The position numbers and the translations under genes were made by a program. The notes beneath the pieces were generated by a model. It saw only the letters and a program-made list of their open reading frames with translations, was not told the DNA's origin and ran no database searches. From NCBI GenBank assembly GCA_021396245.1, contig WNYE01000100.1:62001-126000 (forward strand): DNA of 64,000 nt, given 5' to 3'. Source of the stretch: Sporothrix humicola. Taxonomy: Eukaryota; Ascomycota; Sordariomycetes; Ophiostomatales; Ophiostomataceae. Below, one piece after another: positions 40,996-51,375 of the stretch (position 1 is the first letter of the stretch; the number at the start of each line of letters is the position of its first letter).

Positions 40996-42264
40996 ATGAT
41001 ATCCTCCGTCTTTCACTTTAATCAAAAGGCGAAGTCCCGCCGCAACAACAACAACGACTCAAACGAACAGCCCGATGATGCATCTATTGCGGAAACCGAA
41101 TCCAGCGTGGTTACACTCGTTAACCCGACCGTTCCCACCGAATTAACGTGTGGGCCGTTAAAAACAGAAATGACGGGCTCGACACAATATGTTGAACCCC
41201 CACAAACAACAAATCCAATTCAAACACCCATTTCCACGCCCAGTATACTGGCTCCCAGAAATCCACCGAGCACCTGCAGGAATCCATTTTTGAAGGCAGT
41301 GCCATCGTGGATTCCGTCGGCCTATGTCAACGAAGAAAGGGTTATGAGCGAGTTTGTTCATGCCTGCTGCCGTGTCTACGAGGCCAGTAACGTCGTCACA
41401 GCCTTATGCAGCCATTCTATTTACAAGTGGACTGGACTGGGCCCGGACGCCGCTGCAGCCACTGCTATCAAAGCAATCGAACAGGGCATCGGTCACTCAA
41501 TCCGCAAACTGGGCGATAACAACACAGCATACGGGATGCCTGTCGAAGCGGTAGCATTGCAACTCATGATGTCCCTTGTACAGCTGCGGTGTGCTCAGGC
41601 TGGTGCCAATGCTGGCATGGTCATGGATGTGCGGAGAAGGGCCGATGCAGCAAAGCGGGTCAATACAGCAGACAGGTTTCTACCATTAACGGCTTTCCGC
41701 ACAACCCCACCGACGACGACAACAGCGGCGACATCAGCTACATTCTCCAAATTTACCAACAAAATGCATGTCAATGCAGACATTCGCCACCTTGGAAAGT
41801 CAGCATCAGCACTCTGCAAGTCTGCTCAGCGCTTTCAAAACGAACCATGGAGTATACGAGTTGGCTGGAAAAGAGCTTCAACGGCAATTTCAAAAATACA
41901 ATGGAGAGTCGAGCATGGAGCGAGCAGCCTCAACCATGCGCAGTATCAAAATCAGCAACGGATATTAAAGCCGGCAGAAACAAGCGGACATGACATACGG
42001 ATATCTGCATGGTCCGCGTCCAGTGCGCTCAAAGACGCAATGGAATCTGTGGACTTTTTGCACCAGGAGATACTTGCTATTGTCAAGATATTTTCAACTG
42101 ATTACCGATTCATTTGGTGTGGAAACAGCATCCCGATTGGCAGGAGAAAGGAGCCGAATACCGACATGATACTCGCATCGGAGGCAGGTCCGGCATGCAA
42201 GCAAGCAAGAGAAGCTATGCAGGCCATGTATCGTCGTTTACGTGACAATACTATAGTATACTAA
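40996..42264 (+). CDS. Family 1 paralog 3 ('ACCR' family), unknown function
   Basis: Single exon of 422 residues with ATG in CAAAATGAT. The N-terminus has one copy of the 'ASIAETESSVVTLVN' unit that is doubled in paralog 2, then a Thr/Pro linker with 'NPIQTPIST' shared with paralog 2. The core spans about residues 115-215: 'HACCRVYEASNVVTALCSHS', 'EQGIGHSIRKLGDNNTAYG', 'MPVEAVALQLMMSLVQLRC'. The C-terminal half keeps 'VDFLHQEILAIVKI' and 'ACKQAREAMQAMYRRLR'. It is closer to paralog 2 than to paralog 1 in sequence and promoter. It carries no recognised domain, signal peptide or membrane segment. The predicted fold is largely helical, judged by eye. Confidence 0.75.
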   Translation: MISSVFHFNQKAKSRRNNNNDSNEQPDDASIAETESSVVTLVNPTVPTELTCGPLKTEMTGSTQYVEPPQTTNPIQTPISTPSILAPRNPPSTCRNPFLKAVPSWIPSAYVNEERVMSEFVHACCRVYEASNVVTALCSHSIYKWTGLGPDAAAATAIKAIEQGIGHSIRKLGDNNTAYGMPVEAVALQLMMSLVQLRCAQAGANAGMVMDVRRRADAAKRVNTADRFLPLTAFRTTPPTTTTAATSATFSKFTNKMHVNADIRHLGKSASALCKSAQRFQNEPWSIRVGWKRASTAISKIQWRVEHGASSLNHAQYQNQQRILKPAETSGHDIRISAWSASSALKDAMESVDFLHQEILAIVKIFSTDYRFIWCGNSIPIGRRKEPNTDMILASEAGPACKQAREAMQAMYRRLRDNTIVY

Positions 42265-42583
42265 AATATGAGAGGTCTGCTCTACTTTTGACTTTTAAAC
42301 TAATAATGCTCCATATCACCAAAGTCATAGTCAATCAAATAATCTTAAAGGGGCTGACTTACATGCACTTACATGGCCCGACACGTGATCAGGCTGTCGA
42401 GAGGAGTGACGTCGATGGGGGCCCACTTTTAGGCTGCGAGCACCACTCAGCCAATCAGATGGAAGCATCCATTCATCTGGATCGCCGTGAACATCTCGAC
42501 ATCGACGGCTCACGTCTTTCATCACAAACTCGTCCAGTGCCCACTTACAAGACACCAGCATCAATCATCACACCCTTTGCACG
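42265..42583. promoter_or_regulatory. Promoter region of RAD10
   Basis: About 320 bp at the right border of the accessory island. Contains ACACGTGATC near 42380. No coding sequence seen. Confidence 0.4.
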
Positions 42584-43879
42584 ATGGATGACGACGATTT
42601 TGGCGCTGATGCCGACTTTCTCGCGGCCCTGGCAGCCACAGACGTCCCCGCCAGCAGCGCGTCGCGGACTGGATCAGCACCGCAAGCTCAGCAACAATCA
42701 CGCTCACAACCACAGCCACAAGCACAGCGGCCACCGCCGACGGCGCCGCGGATACAGCAGCCCACGCCACAAAGGATACAGCGACCAGGTGCGCCGCCTG
42801 CAGGACAGTCGTCGACACCGCTCATCGTGCAGCCAACCCCACAAGCGCTCGGCGGGCCCGGCGCGACTCCTTCTTCAGCTTCGGTTTCGGCTGGCGGCGC
42901 CACCCCGACCGTGACCCGCGTGGGCGCCCCCTCGGGCTCGACGATCCTGGTCTCGCCGCGCCAAAAGGGCAACCCCATCCTGGCCCAGCTGCGGTCGGTG
43001 CCGTGGGAGTACAGCGACATTGCCGCCGACTACGGGCTGGGCGCGTCGACGATTGCCCTGTTTCTGAGTCTCAAATACCACCGCCTGCACCCCGAGTACA
43101 TTTTCGCCCGCTTCCGGGGCCTGACGGCTGGCGGCGCGCCCCGCCACCGCCTGCGCATTTTGTTGACCCTCGTCGACATTGAAAACCACGAAGAGACGCT
43201 GCGCGAGCTGGCCAAGACGTCGCTCGTCAATCAACTCACCCTCATCCTGTGCTGGTCGGCCGCCGAGGCCGCGCGGTACCTAGAGCTGTACAAGACGTTT
43301 GAGCACGCGTCGAATTTCTCGGCAATCCGGGGGCAGCAGGCGGCAGGGTACGCGGAGCGTCTCGTACAGTTTGCAACGGTGCCGAGGGCGGTGAACAAGT
43401 CGGACGCGGTGGCGCTGGTCGGCTCGTTTGGCAGTCTACGAAGGGCTGTCCAGGCAGACCCGGAGCAGCTGGGACTGGTGGCTGGGTGGGGCGAGAAGAA
43501 GGTGCAGGCGTGGCGGCGGGCCGTCGAAGCGCCGTTCCGTGTGCAAAAGGGGAAGAAGAAGAAGGGAGTGACGGCAACACAGAAAACGGCAGCTTCGACA
43601 CAGGCGATGGCAATGACGGCCACGGATGATCCGGACGAGATTGACGCGATGGGCACCGACTTTGACTCGATCTTCAACAACAGACTAGACCAAGCACGGC
43701 CAGAGGAAGAAGGGGCTACAGAAGCAGGAGGGGCATCGCCTAGCAAAACAGGCTCGACATCACCAAAGAAGAGGGGCACGTCGGCAGCGAGCACGTTCAG
43801 TCCGCCACGACCACAACGGCCGCCGGAGGAACTAAGCGACGGCATTGCAGCCGCACTAGCCAAGCTGCGTCAGAATTGA
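42584..43879 (+). CDS. RAD10: Rad10/ERCC1 DNA-repair endonuclease subunit
   Basis: Single exon of 431 residues. The first 125 residues are low-complexity (Gln, Pro, Ser). The ERCC1 central domain starts 'NPILAQLRSVPWEYSDIAAD' at about residue 130 and continues 'LGASTIALFLSLKYHRLHPE'. The C-terminal helix-hairpin-helix region is at about 265-310 ('VNKSDAVALVGSFGSLRRAV', 'GWGEKKVQAWRRAV'). Rad10/Swi10/ERCC1 is the non-catalytic partner of Rad1/XPF, with which it cuts 5' of lesions in nucleotide-excision repair and trims flaps in recombination. The tail after 310 is Lys-rich then disordered, ending 'LSDGIAAALAKLRQN', as in other filamentous fungi. It marks the end of the accessory island. Confidence 0.93.
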   Translation: MDDDDFGADADFLAALAATDVPASSASRTGSAPQAQQQSRSQPQPQAQRPPPTAPRIQQPTPQRIQRPGAPPAGQSSTPLIVQPTPQALGGPGATPSSASVSAGGATPTVTRVGAPSGSTILVSPRQKGNPILAQLRSVPWEYSDIAADYGLGASTIALFLSLKYHRLHPEYIFARFRGLTAGGAPRHRLRILLTLVDIENHEETLRELAKTSLVNQLTLILCWSAAEAARYLELYKTFEHASNFSAIRGQQAAGYAERLVQFATVPRAVNKSDAVALVGSFGSLRRAVQADPEQLGLVAGWGEKKVQAWRRAVEAPFRVQKGKKKKGVTATQKTAASTQAMAMTATDDPDEIDAMGTDFDSIFNNRLDQARPEEEGATEAGGASPSKTGSTSPKKRGTSAASTFSPPRPQRPPEELSDGIAAALAKLRQN

Positions 43880-46800
43880 GAACTGGCACACGGTCGGGAG
43901 GTTCTGGGGTCGTGATCGGCCTTCTTCCATTTCTCTTCCCATCTACTACTGTACTTTACGCATGTCACGTTGCACGAAATGAAAAATAAGCATTCATGAT
44001 TGACAAAAGAACGGTTCATCACAGTCGTTTTTTCTATGAGAGAGACAAAGATCCATGTGAACAGCTGCAGGTGAGTTGAACAGGGTCGCAACTGCAGCTG
44101 CAGTCGTAACAGAGGTGGATGGCTGCTGTGGAAGTCGGCGGATGTATGTGCGGAGAAGCTTGAGCTGGTCACAGCTCTTGGTCACAGCTTTTCTTCTTAT
44201 TTTCCTGCACTGGTCGGCCCGTCGATCTGTGGTCTGGACGAGACGGTTTCAACGGTTTTCACTTTACTTAATTATGTCTTTTTTTGTTTTTTTTTTGGTC
44301 TCTATGTGTCTCTGTCCCCTCTTCTCTTGTTACGACGTCATACGACATGGGTTCGCACGGCACACGGCACACGAGATGCACAGATATGGAGGGGCACAGA
44401 AACACTGAAATCTGAAATGGGACACTCGAGAGGCACAGCAGCCACACCGACAATTAAGCATGTCTTGGAGAGGAGCTTGTGAGGCGAGCCTTTTCTCCTT
44501 CCTAAAGTCCACACATGATCCGGTCTTGATTGACGAATTTCGTGTATGCGGAGAATGTGTGTCTCTGTTGGGGTCGAATGAATGAAGAGCGGCGAACGCC
44601 TGTCGATATCAGCCGGAATAGAATGGCCAGACTTACCCGCGGTCTTGGGTCTTTTTCATACTTTCTTAAATGGATCAGCTGCCAAAGATAACAATAGATA
44701 CCGATAGAGATTAATAACAAAAGCAATATCACGGGTCAATTTATTCGGTACTGAGTTGGGTGCATCGAATGGCTGTTCTGGCCAGCGCTCGCTTGGAGTT
44801 GAAATAAACGTGAAAAAAAAAAGGACTGATCGTACTCGTCTACGGGAGGAGCCTGTTTCTGTGCTGTTTCCTCAAAGTACGTCCTGGTTATCTCCTCGGG
44901 AATCTCGCTGGAATGTTGAGCGGACCTGTCTGCAATGTTAACAAAACGTGCATTGTTTTGCTTGTTTGCAAGTCTGGTTCGTCGCTTGCTTTACTGGAAA
45001 GGGATGCTGCCCGCTGCATCACTCACTGCGCATCGCAATAAGGGGACCAAATGCTGACTGCAGCCTGCATCACTGGCCTGCCCAATTCCCCCGATCGTTC
45101 CCCTCAGATCGGCCCATCCATCGTCTTTTGAGTCGTCTTGTTCTTCTGGTTCCTTGGAGAAAAAAGTCTTGGCAGTCGAAGAATAAGACCAAAATATCGC
45201 CGACGCGCCGATGCACGGTTGCAACGGTGTGAGGGTGGTGCAGGGTGTGTGCAGGGTTGTGTATGTTCGAGTGGTTGTCGTGATTGTCCCCGCGTGGTCA
45301 AATCTCGTCTCTTGAAAAGCATTTTGTTTCTAGCTTCCACAATGCGAAGAGTTTTCTTGAATTGATTTGCACAAAAGCGGTATTGCCTGTTCTGTCCCGC
45401 ATTCGTTCTTTCCTTCTCTCTTAATTCCTCGCGCTTTATTCCTTCCGTTGCAAGTTCAGCCGCCAACAGGCATAGGAATGAAGGATAGAGCCGTCCTCTA
45501 TTTTGGGAAAGACGGCCGGCGCATTGCGCGACATGTATTAATTGCGAGCGGCTTCCTGCCATGCGCGTCGTAGACAATCGCCTGTTCCTTCCTCTGCAAT
45601 TGCCTTGCTCTGTATTCTTCCTTCCCTCTTCGTTCTATTTCTTTCCCCGATGCCCGCTCCTTCCGTCTGCCATTTTCCCCTCCTTCCTTTATTTCTCCCT
45701 TTCTGACAGGGCATGGAAGGCACGCTGGGGGCGCGCTGGTTCGCGCCAGGTGCAACCCTCGGGGATCGGCAGGTGATCCCCAGGGCGATCAACAAAACAA
45801 AGCGGCGGCCGAGCTGCCGGCCAGCAATGCGACAGCAAAGGCCACCAAAACAAACAAGCTCTGACAAGCCTCTCGGCCAGACCAAGTTCTGACATGCAGG
45901 GAAATGCCCAAGCTTGCGGGGGCTCGCGGGGAAGAAGAAAGGTCATCCTTTTGTGACAACGAAATAACCTCTTTACCTCATAACCTTTTTTGTCGTCCCT
46001 CTGCTCCTTCCACCAGAGACGCATGTCCAGTGGGCACAACATCAATTTACTGGATTAGGAAAGTGGCAGAGGTGCCGTTGCCCGCTGCAGCCAATCAGTG
46101 CAACGCTGCCGGGCAGGGGCACAGGGGTACGTGCCTGCCATCTTTGTGATCTGCTGTGAAAAAGAGGCTCTTTCCATGTCTGGTTCTTTCTCTGCTCATG
46201 CCGTCGCATCCACCACGTCGTAGATCACCATCATCTTGAGTCTTTTGACATCTCGACTTTCTATCCCTCCTCTCTTCTCTCTCCGCATTTTGACCCCTCT
46301 TTGTCGACCTCGCATCTTCTCACTGCCACCTTGGCCATCCATGTTCGACCGATGATTCCTCCGCACATATGGTGACGATCCGCCGGGCAAGCTCACCCCG
46401 ACGTGTCCGTTCATGACGGCGTGGCCGAGATCCAGCATCCTTGTCCACATCTGCAGTCATTCTCTCGTCCGATACTCCCCTGTCTTCCCCAGAGTCCAAT
46501 GTCTCCGCTCTTTCCTTCATCCTGTCCAACACCAGCCTCGTCAAGCCCGGGGAACGGCGGCGGGTCCCAGACAAAAACCAAGGACCAGAAACCAGGATGG
46601 AGGCCAGGGAAGTGACCATGCACCACGCGGCGCGAAAAGAGGGCAAGAATGCAAGATCGCATGCCCGTTGGTCTTGCCCGCATCACATCATGCGCCTTCC
46701 TGAGACCGCGCCGGACACGACATGATCAGAAAAGCCGGGAAAGAGGTGCTGCTGCTCCTTCCACATCAGGACATCCCCAGTCTTTTGGAGTCTTCCTGTC

Positions 46801-47316
46801 TCCAGTCTCTCCTTCCCCCATTTCCAGGATTCAGAAAGATGCAATTTATTTACGTATATATCCGCCCCTTCCAGTCCACGTTCTTTTTCTTCCCGTCTTC
46901 TGGCCCCCTTTCCGTCTTTTTCAGTCTTCTTTTTTCCGTCTCCCCTTTCCCTCGCCTTTGGTCCATCCATTCCTCGGCGTCCCCAAGCTTTTATTTCATT
47001 TAATCTCCATTAAGACATAATTGCCTTGCTATTGCTCTTTAACACTTTACTTTCGGTCCCCACGAAGCACACAGATATACACAAACCGTGTCCCTCCGTG
47101 TGATCTTTCCCCAATCTCTTCTTCCGAGCTCGCTCGTGCCTTGTGCCTGTCCTTCTGTTGTCCCACGTCTCTTCCTCCCCCTGAGACGTCATTGTGTCGA
47201 CGGAGGACCTGTCTTTATCCCATATCCCATCTTTGGTTACTGTTAAGGGTCGTATTTCTCTCCTCTCTTCCTACCTTTCCTATCTTTCTTTCTCCTCCAC
47301 CCTCCCCACCACCGAC
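43880..47316. other. Long intergenic region with pyrimidine-rich leader
   Basis: About 3.4 kb without a supported gene. The right third (46.2-47.3 kb) is C/T-rich on the + strand and may be promoter and leader of the GH47 gene. Frames up to about 157 codons exist on both strands but show no domain or consistent splice structure. Confidence 0.5.
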
Positions 47317-48933
47317 ATGCATATCCGCGGTGGACTGCTGGGCGCCGGCACGCTAGCTGCCCTGGCATCGACTACCTCAGCCTCGCCGGCTGCTGCGCCG
47401 CCTTCCTCGTCCTCTTCCAACAGCCGGCGCAACTTCCGGCCACACTACATCTCGCACCCGGACCGCACGGCCGCCATCAAACAGGCGTTCCAGATCAGCT
47501 GGGATGGCTACTACAAGCACGCGTACCCGCACGACTCGCTCAAGCCCGTGTCCAACACGTACGAGGACGACCGCAACGGCTGGGGCGCGAGCGCGGTGGA
47601 CGCGCTGTCGACGGCGCTGATCATGGGCGACGAGCAGGCGACGTCGCAGATACTCAACCATATCCAGAACATCAACTTTGACGTGGCCGTGGGCGACATT
47701 TCGCTGTTTGAGACGACGATCCGGTATCTGGGTGGCCTGCTGTCGGGCTACGACCTGCTGACGACTCCCGGCGCACTGGAGGGCAGCCAGCCAGCCAACA
47801 AGACCCAGCTCGCGGCCGTGCTGAGCCAAGCCCAGCACCTGGCCGACAATTTGAAAGTCGCGTTCGACACGCCCTCGGGCGTCCCCGACAACAACGTGCA
47901 GTTCAGCCCGCCGCGCAAGGGCGGGTCCGAGACCAATGGGCTGGCGACGATCGGCACACTCGTGCTCGAGTGGACGCGTCTTTCGGACCTGACGGGCGAG
48001 TCCGAGTACGGCGAGCTGGCGCAGCGCGGCGAGGACCACTTGCTGAGCCCCAAGCCGGCGCTGGGCGAGCCGTTCCCCGGCCTGGTAGGCTCCAACGTCA
48101 ACATTACGACGGGCGAGTTTGTCGACGGCAACGGCGGCTGGGTCGGCGGCGACGACAGCTTCTACGAGTACCTCCTCAAGATGTATATTTACGACCCGAA
48201 GCGCTTTGCGCACTACAAGGACCGCTGGATTCTGGCGGTCGAGTCGTCGATCAAGCACCTGGCGTCGCACCCCGTGGGCCGCCCCGACCTGACCTTTTTC
48301 GCCATGTTTTCCGGTACGTCGCCTCGCTTTGTTTCGCAACACCTCGCTTGCTTCGACGCCGGTAACGTGATTCTGGGCGGCCTGACTCTGCACGAGCCCC
48401 GGTACGTCGCCTTCGGTCTGGAGCTGGCAGCGTCGTGCCACGACACGTACACCTCGACGGCCACGCGCATCGGCCCCGAGACGTTTGCCTGGCAGGACAA
48501 TGGCCGCCTTGCGCCGCTAAACTCGTCGAACAATGCCGCCCCACCTGCGGACCAGGCCGCGTTTGCCAAGAAGTCTGGGTTCTGGATCCAGGACGGCGAG
48601 TACATTCTGCGGCCCGAGGTGATTGAGAGCTACTACTATGCGTACCGCGCGACGGGCGACCCGCGATACCAGGAGTGGGCGTGGGATGCCTTCCAGGCGA
48701 TCAACAAGACGTGCGCGGCGGGCAGCGGGTACTCGTCGATCAACAATGTGAATGTGGAGGGCGGCGGCTCGTTCCAGGACTTCCAGGAGTCCTTTTGGTT
48801 TGCCGAGGTGCTCAAGTACGCGTACCTGATCCAGGCGGAGGACGCGCCGTACCAGGTGCAGGTGGACGGCTCGGGCGAGTTTGTGTACAACACGGAGTGC
48901 CACCCGGTGCGGATTTCCAACCAGTCTTATTAG
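47317..48933 (+). CDS. GH47 class I alpha-1,2-mannosidase, secreted
   Basis: Single exon; from the ATG at 47317 (CCGACATGC) it has 538 residues. A signal peptide ('LLGAGTLAALASTTSASPAA') precedes the (alpha/alpha)7 barrel: 'AIKQAFQISWDGYYKHAYPH', 'NGWGASAVDALSTALIMGD', 'FETTIRYLGGLLSGYDLL', 'GGDDSFYEYLLKMYIYD', 'HLACFDAGNVILGG', 'YILRPEVIESYYYAYRATGD' and a final 'ESFWFAEVLKYAYLI'. These include the acidic and calcium-site regions of the family. Such enzymes trim alpha-1,2-linked mannose from N-glycans, in the secretory pathway or outside the cell. The lack of a membrane anchor suggests a secreted form like the Aspergillus and Penicillium enzymes. The frame is open upstream, but with no ATG between 47194 and 47317. 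Confidence 0.92.
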   Translation: MHIRGGLLGAGTLAALASTTSASPAAAPPSSSSSNSRRNFRPHYISHPDRTAAIKQAFQISWDGYYKHAYPHDSLKPVSNTYEDDRNGWGASAVDALSTALIMGDEQATSQILNHIQNINFDVAVGDISLFETTIRYLGGLLSGYDLLTTPGALEGSQPANKTQLAAVLSQAQHLADNLKVAFDTPSGVPDNNVQFSPPRKGGSETNGLATIGTLVLEWTRLSDLTGESEYGELAQRGEDHLLSPKPALGEPFPGLVGSNVNITTGEFVDGNGGWVGGDDSFYEYLLKMYIYDPKRFAHYKDRWILAVESSIKHLASHPVGRPDLTFFAMFSGTSPRFVSQHLACFDAGNVILGGLTLHEPRYVAFGLELAASCHDTYTSTATRIGPETFAWQDNGRLAPLNSSNNAAPPADQAAFAKKSGFWIQDGEYILRPEVIESYYYAYRATGDPRYQEWAWDAFQAINKTCAAGSGYSSINNVNVEGGGSFQDFQESFWFAEVLKYAYLIQAEDAPYQVQVDGSGEFVYNTECHPVRISNQSY

Positions 48934-51375
48934 GACCGAGACTGTGGGATAGAAGAAAGGAAGGCGAGGAAGAGGGGGCTTTGGGCCAGACATGGCCAAT
49001 AATACGTGAAGTGAGTGGAGGACTGTACATACATTTTTTGCATCGATTTTGCATTACCCAGTTGCATCATCCAAGAGAATACAAGACTCATGAGAGCGTT
49101 TACTAGCCTGGGGAGGGTTTCGTCTGATTATGTGATATTGAACGAGTCATGTAGGTCGACGTCTGTTGCCATGTTGGGAAACCAAATGGCTAGCCTGAGG
49201 GACTACGGGATGGTCCGATACCTAGGCCAAGTGTCAGCCCGTATGAAGTACACGGGACGGAGAATTCACACGCCACCGTCTCTTCTGTACGATTCTGACA
49301 GCCCTACTTTTAATGGGATGATATTGTTCTAGACTTTGTAAGAAACTATTGTACAGATATCAGATGCAAGTTGCTTACTTGAGCGAGTTTGTGCGACAGT
49401 GAGAGTGATGAATGCCGACGAGCTCTCCTGCAAGAAGGATGAGCAATCATGGCGTCATGGCAATTCTGTGCGACTGTGCCGCATGTCCTGCGTCTTTCTT
49501 GTCTACCGGTTCATGCCCTCGATGCCGTCGCCGTATGCGTATGCAAAAGTGACAAATCGAACGATTTCTCCGCAAGATGCACGACAGGAAAATGGCCAAA
49601 GAGATGAATGGGCGAGGACTGTTTGATAATAAAAGCAATTGGCAAGAAAGATCAGGGACAAAACAACTGATTCATAGAGCAGAAAAGGGATCAAAAGAAC
49701 TTACACGGAAAAGCGGGGCCCCAATGATCCTTCTGCACTCGGGGTTTTTGGTTGCACAAGTGCTTTTCTGTGGGTTTTGCTGACAGGCTGCGTTTGGCAG
49801 GATTCGAGAGGCTGAAAAGGAAGGACGACACATTTGTTACGCGAGGGGAGGAGTGTTGCATTTAGAGTCCGGCGCCGGTTTACCTCGTGGCAGACGCTGT
49901 TTTTGGCCGGCGCAGGATGCGTATCAATAAATTGGACTTGATCAAGTACAGATGATCAAATGTGGCCGACGCCGAGCCCGCCCGAGTCTCGATCTGATTT
50001 TACGTTATGCTGCATTTTCATAAATGCTTTGGTGGGAGTTGACTTGGGCTGCGTTCTTTTCTTGCATTGGTTTTTCTTTTGGATGGGGCTGGCTTATAAA
50101 TCACGTCATTTGGCGTTGTGGGAAAGAAGGGGACGACAACCTCAACGCCCCTCAACAACATCTTTCCTGGTCCACGACTCTGTGGTCCCTTTGATTCCTT
50201 CCCGTCTTGCATGTCATTTTAGTAGTATCGGGTTCCCAAATAGGCTTCGGGGCAGTTTCTCGCGATCAGTTTTCGATTCATCCCCATCTTCGCACAAAAT
50301 TGTCTTGTTCCGCCGAGAAATCGCGATTCCCTCAGCCATTGTGGACATCGGCGCACGGGTAGATTGGAAATACACGAGAACCACGAAACATCTGACAATA
50401 TTGTGATATGACCACCAAACATGTCGCTGGCTGTATTTCATTGGAAGAGAAAGGCTACATGTCAGTAAGCTTTCTATTATTTTGTGGTAGAGATTTGGAA
50501 ACAATTGTTGTCGTGATGGATGGGTTGCAATTGCACAGTTTGTACACGTTTTGGTGCGTTCGAGTAATGAAAAGAGTAGCCAGTAGAGGCAGTTGAGGAG
50601 CCATGTGAGGAGCCGGCTTCTCCAAGCGCCGACTAACACCACGAGTACACCCTCTTTTTGCATCATGGAAGAGCTATTCCGAAATTGGGCCAGAAACCAA
50701 GACATGGAACATTGAAAAGAGGTACATCCAAAATTTCTAGCGATGGCATCTACAGGATACTCCAGCTTCATCAAGATGAATGAACATCAATGGCAAAGTA
50801 TTTTTCTGGAGATCTCTACTCGACCGAATGACGTATTCTTTGTCTACATTAATTGGAGACAGCGGAAGCAATATCTTCCCAGTGGAGAGTGAAACTAGCC
50901 TTGATGCTCTATGAGCTAGAACGATTCTCAACGGCGGGCCTTTCCCAACCAAGCCCCAAGACATTTTAGTTTTAGTATCTTGGAGCTGGTTGATTACGGA
51001 TGCACGGCGGGTTACAAATGCATTCTCTTTCGAATTGTTCCCCACGCTGAGCTAGCTTCGCGTGCGTATCCGTAGCTGCGAGCTCCGTGTGTATACGGAG
51101 TACGATGCGAGTCATTCTTCTTTTTTCGTCGGTTCGCCCTCCCCTCCCCTCCAGAAAAGCACGCCATCTCCGTTCTCTTGGAATCAGCATTGCAAAGCAT
51201 TACAACATCCCAACCCAACCCAACCCAACCTCCCGCCTCCAACTGGATAGAAAGTAGCCGGATAGTTTTTTGTAACTCTCTGTACCTCGATCCTTCTTGC
51301 GTCCAGTATTCCTCACCTCGCTCGCGTACCCCTCCCCTAACCATTCATTGCCCCTGGCTTCCTTTGGCTTCCACT
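48934..51375. other. Intergenic region
   Basis: About 2.4 kb between two co-directional genes. Mixed composition; the last 250 bp before the GST gene is C-rich and includes CCCAACCCAACCCAACC at about 51210. I see no supported gene. Confidence 0.45.

Noticed and set aside
47194..47316. Upstream extension of the GH47 frame
   Set aside because: No ATG in this stretch, and the signal peptide begins properly after 47317.
50214..50774. Minus-strand frame of 186 codons in the spacer before the GST gene
   Set aside because: No recognised motif, odd composition, no splice or promoter support; could not be distinguished from chance.
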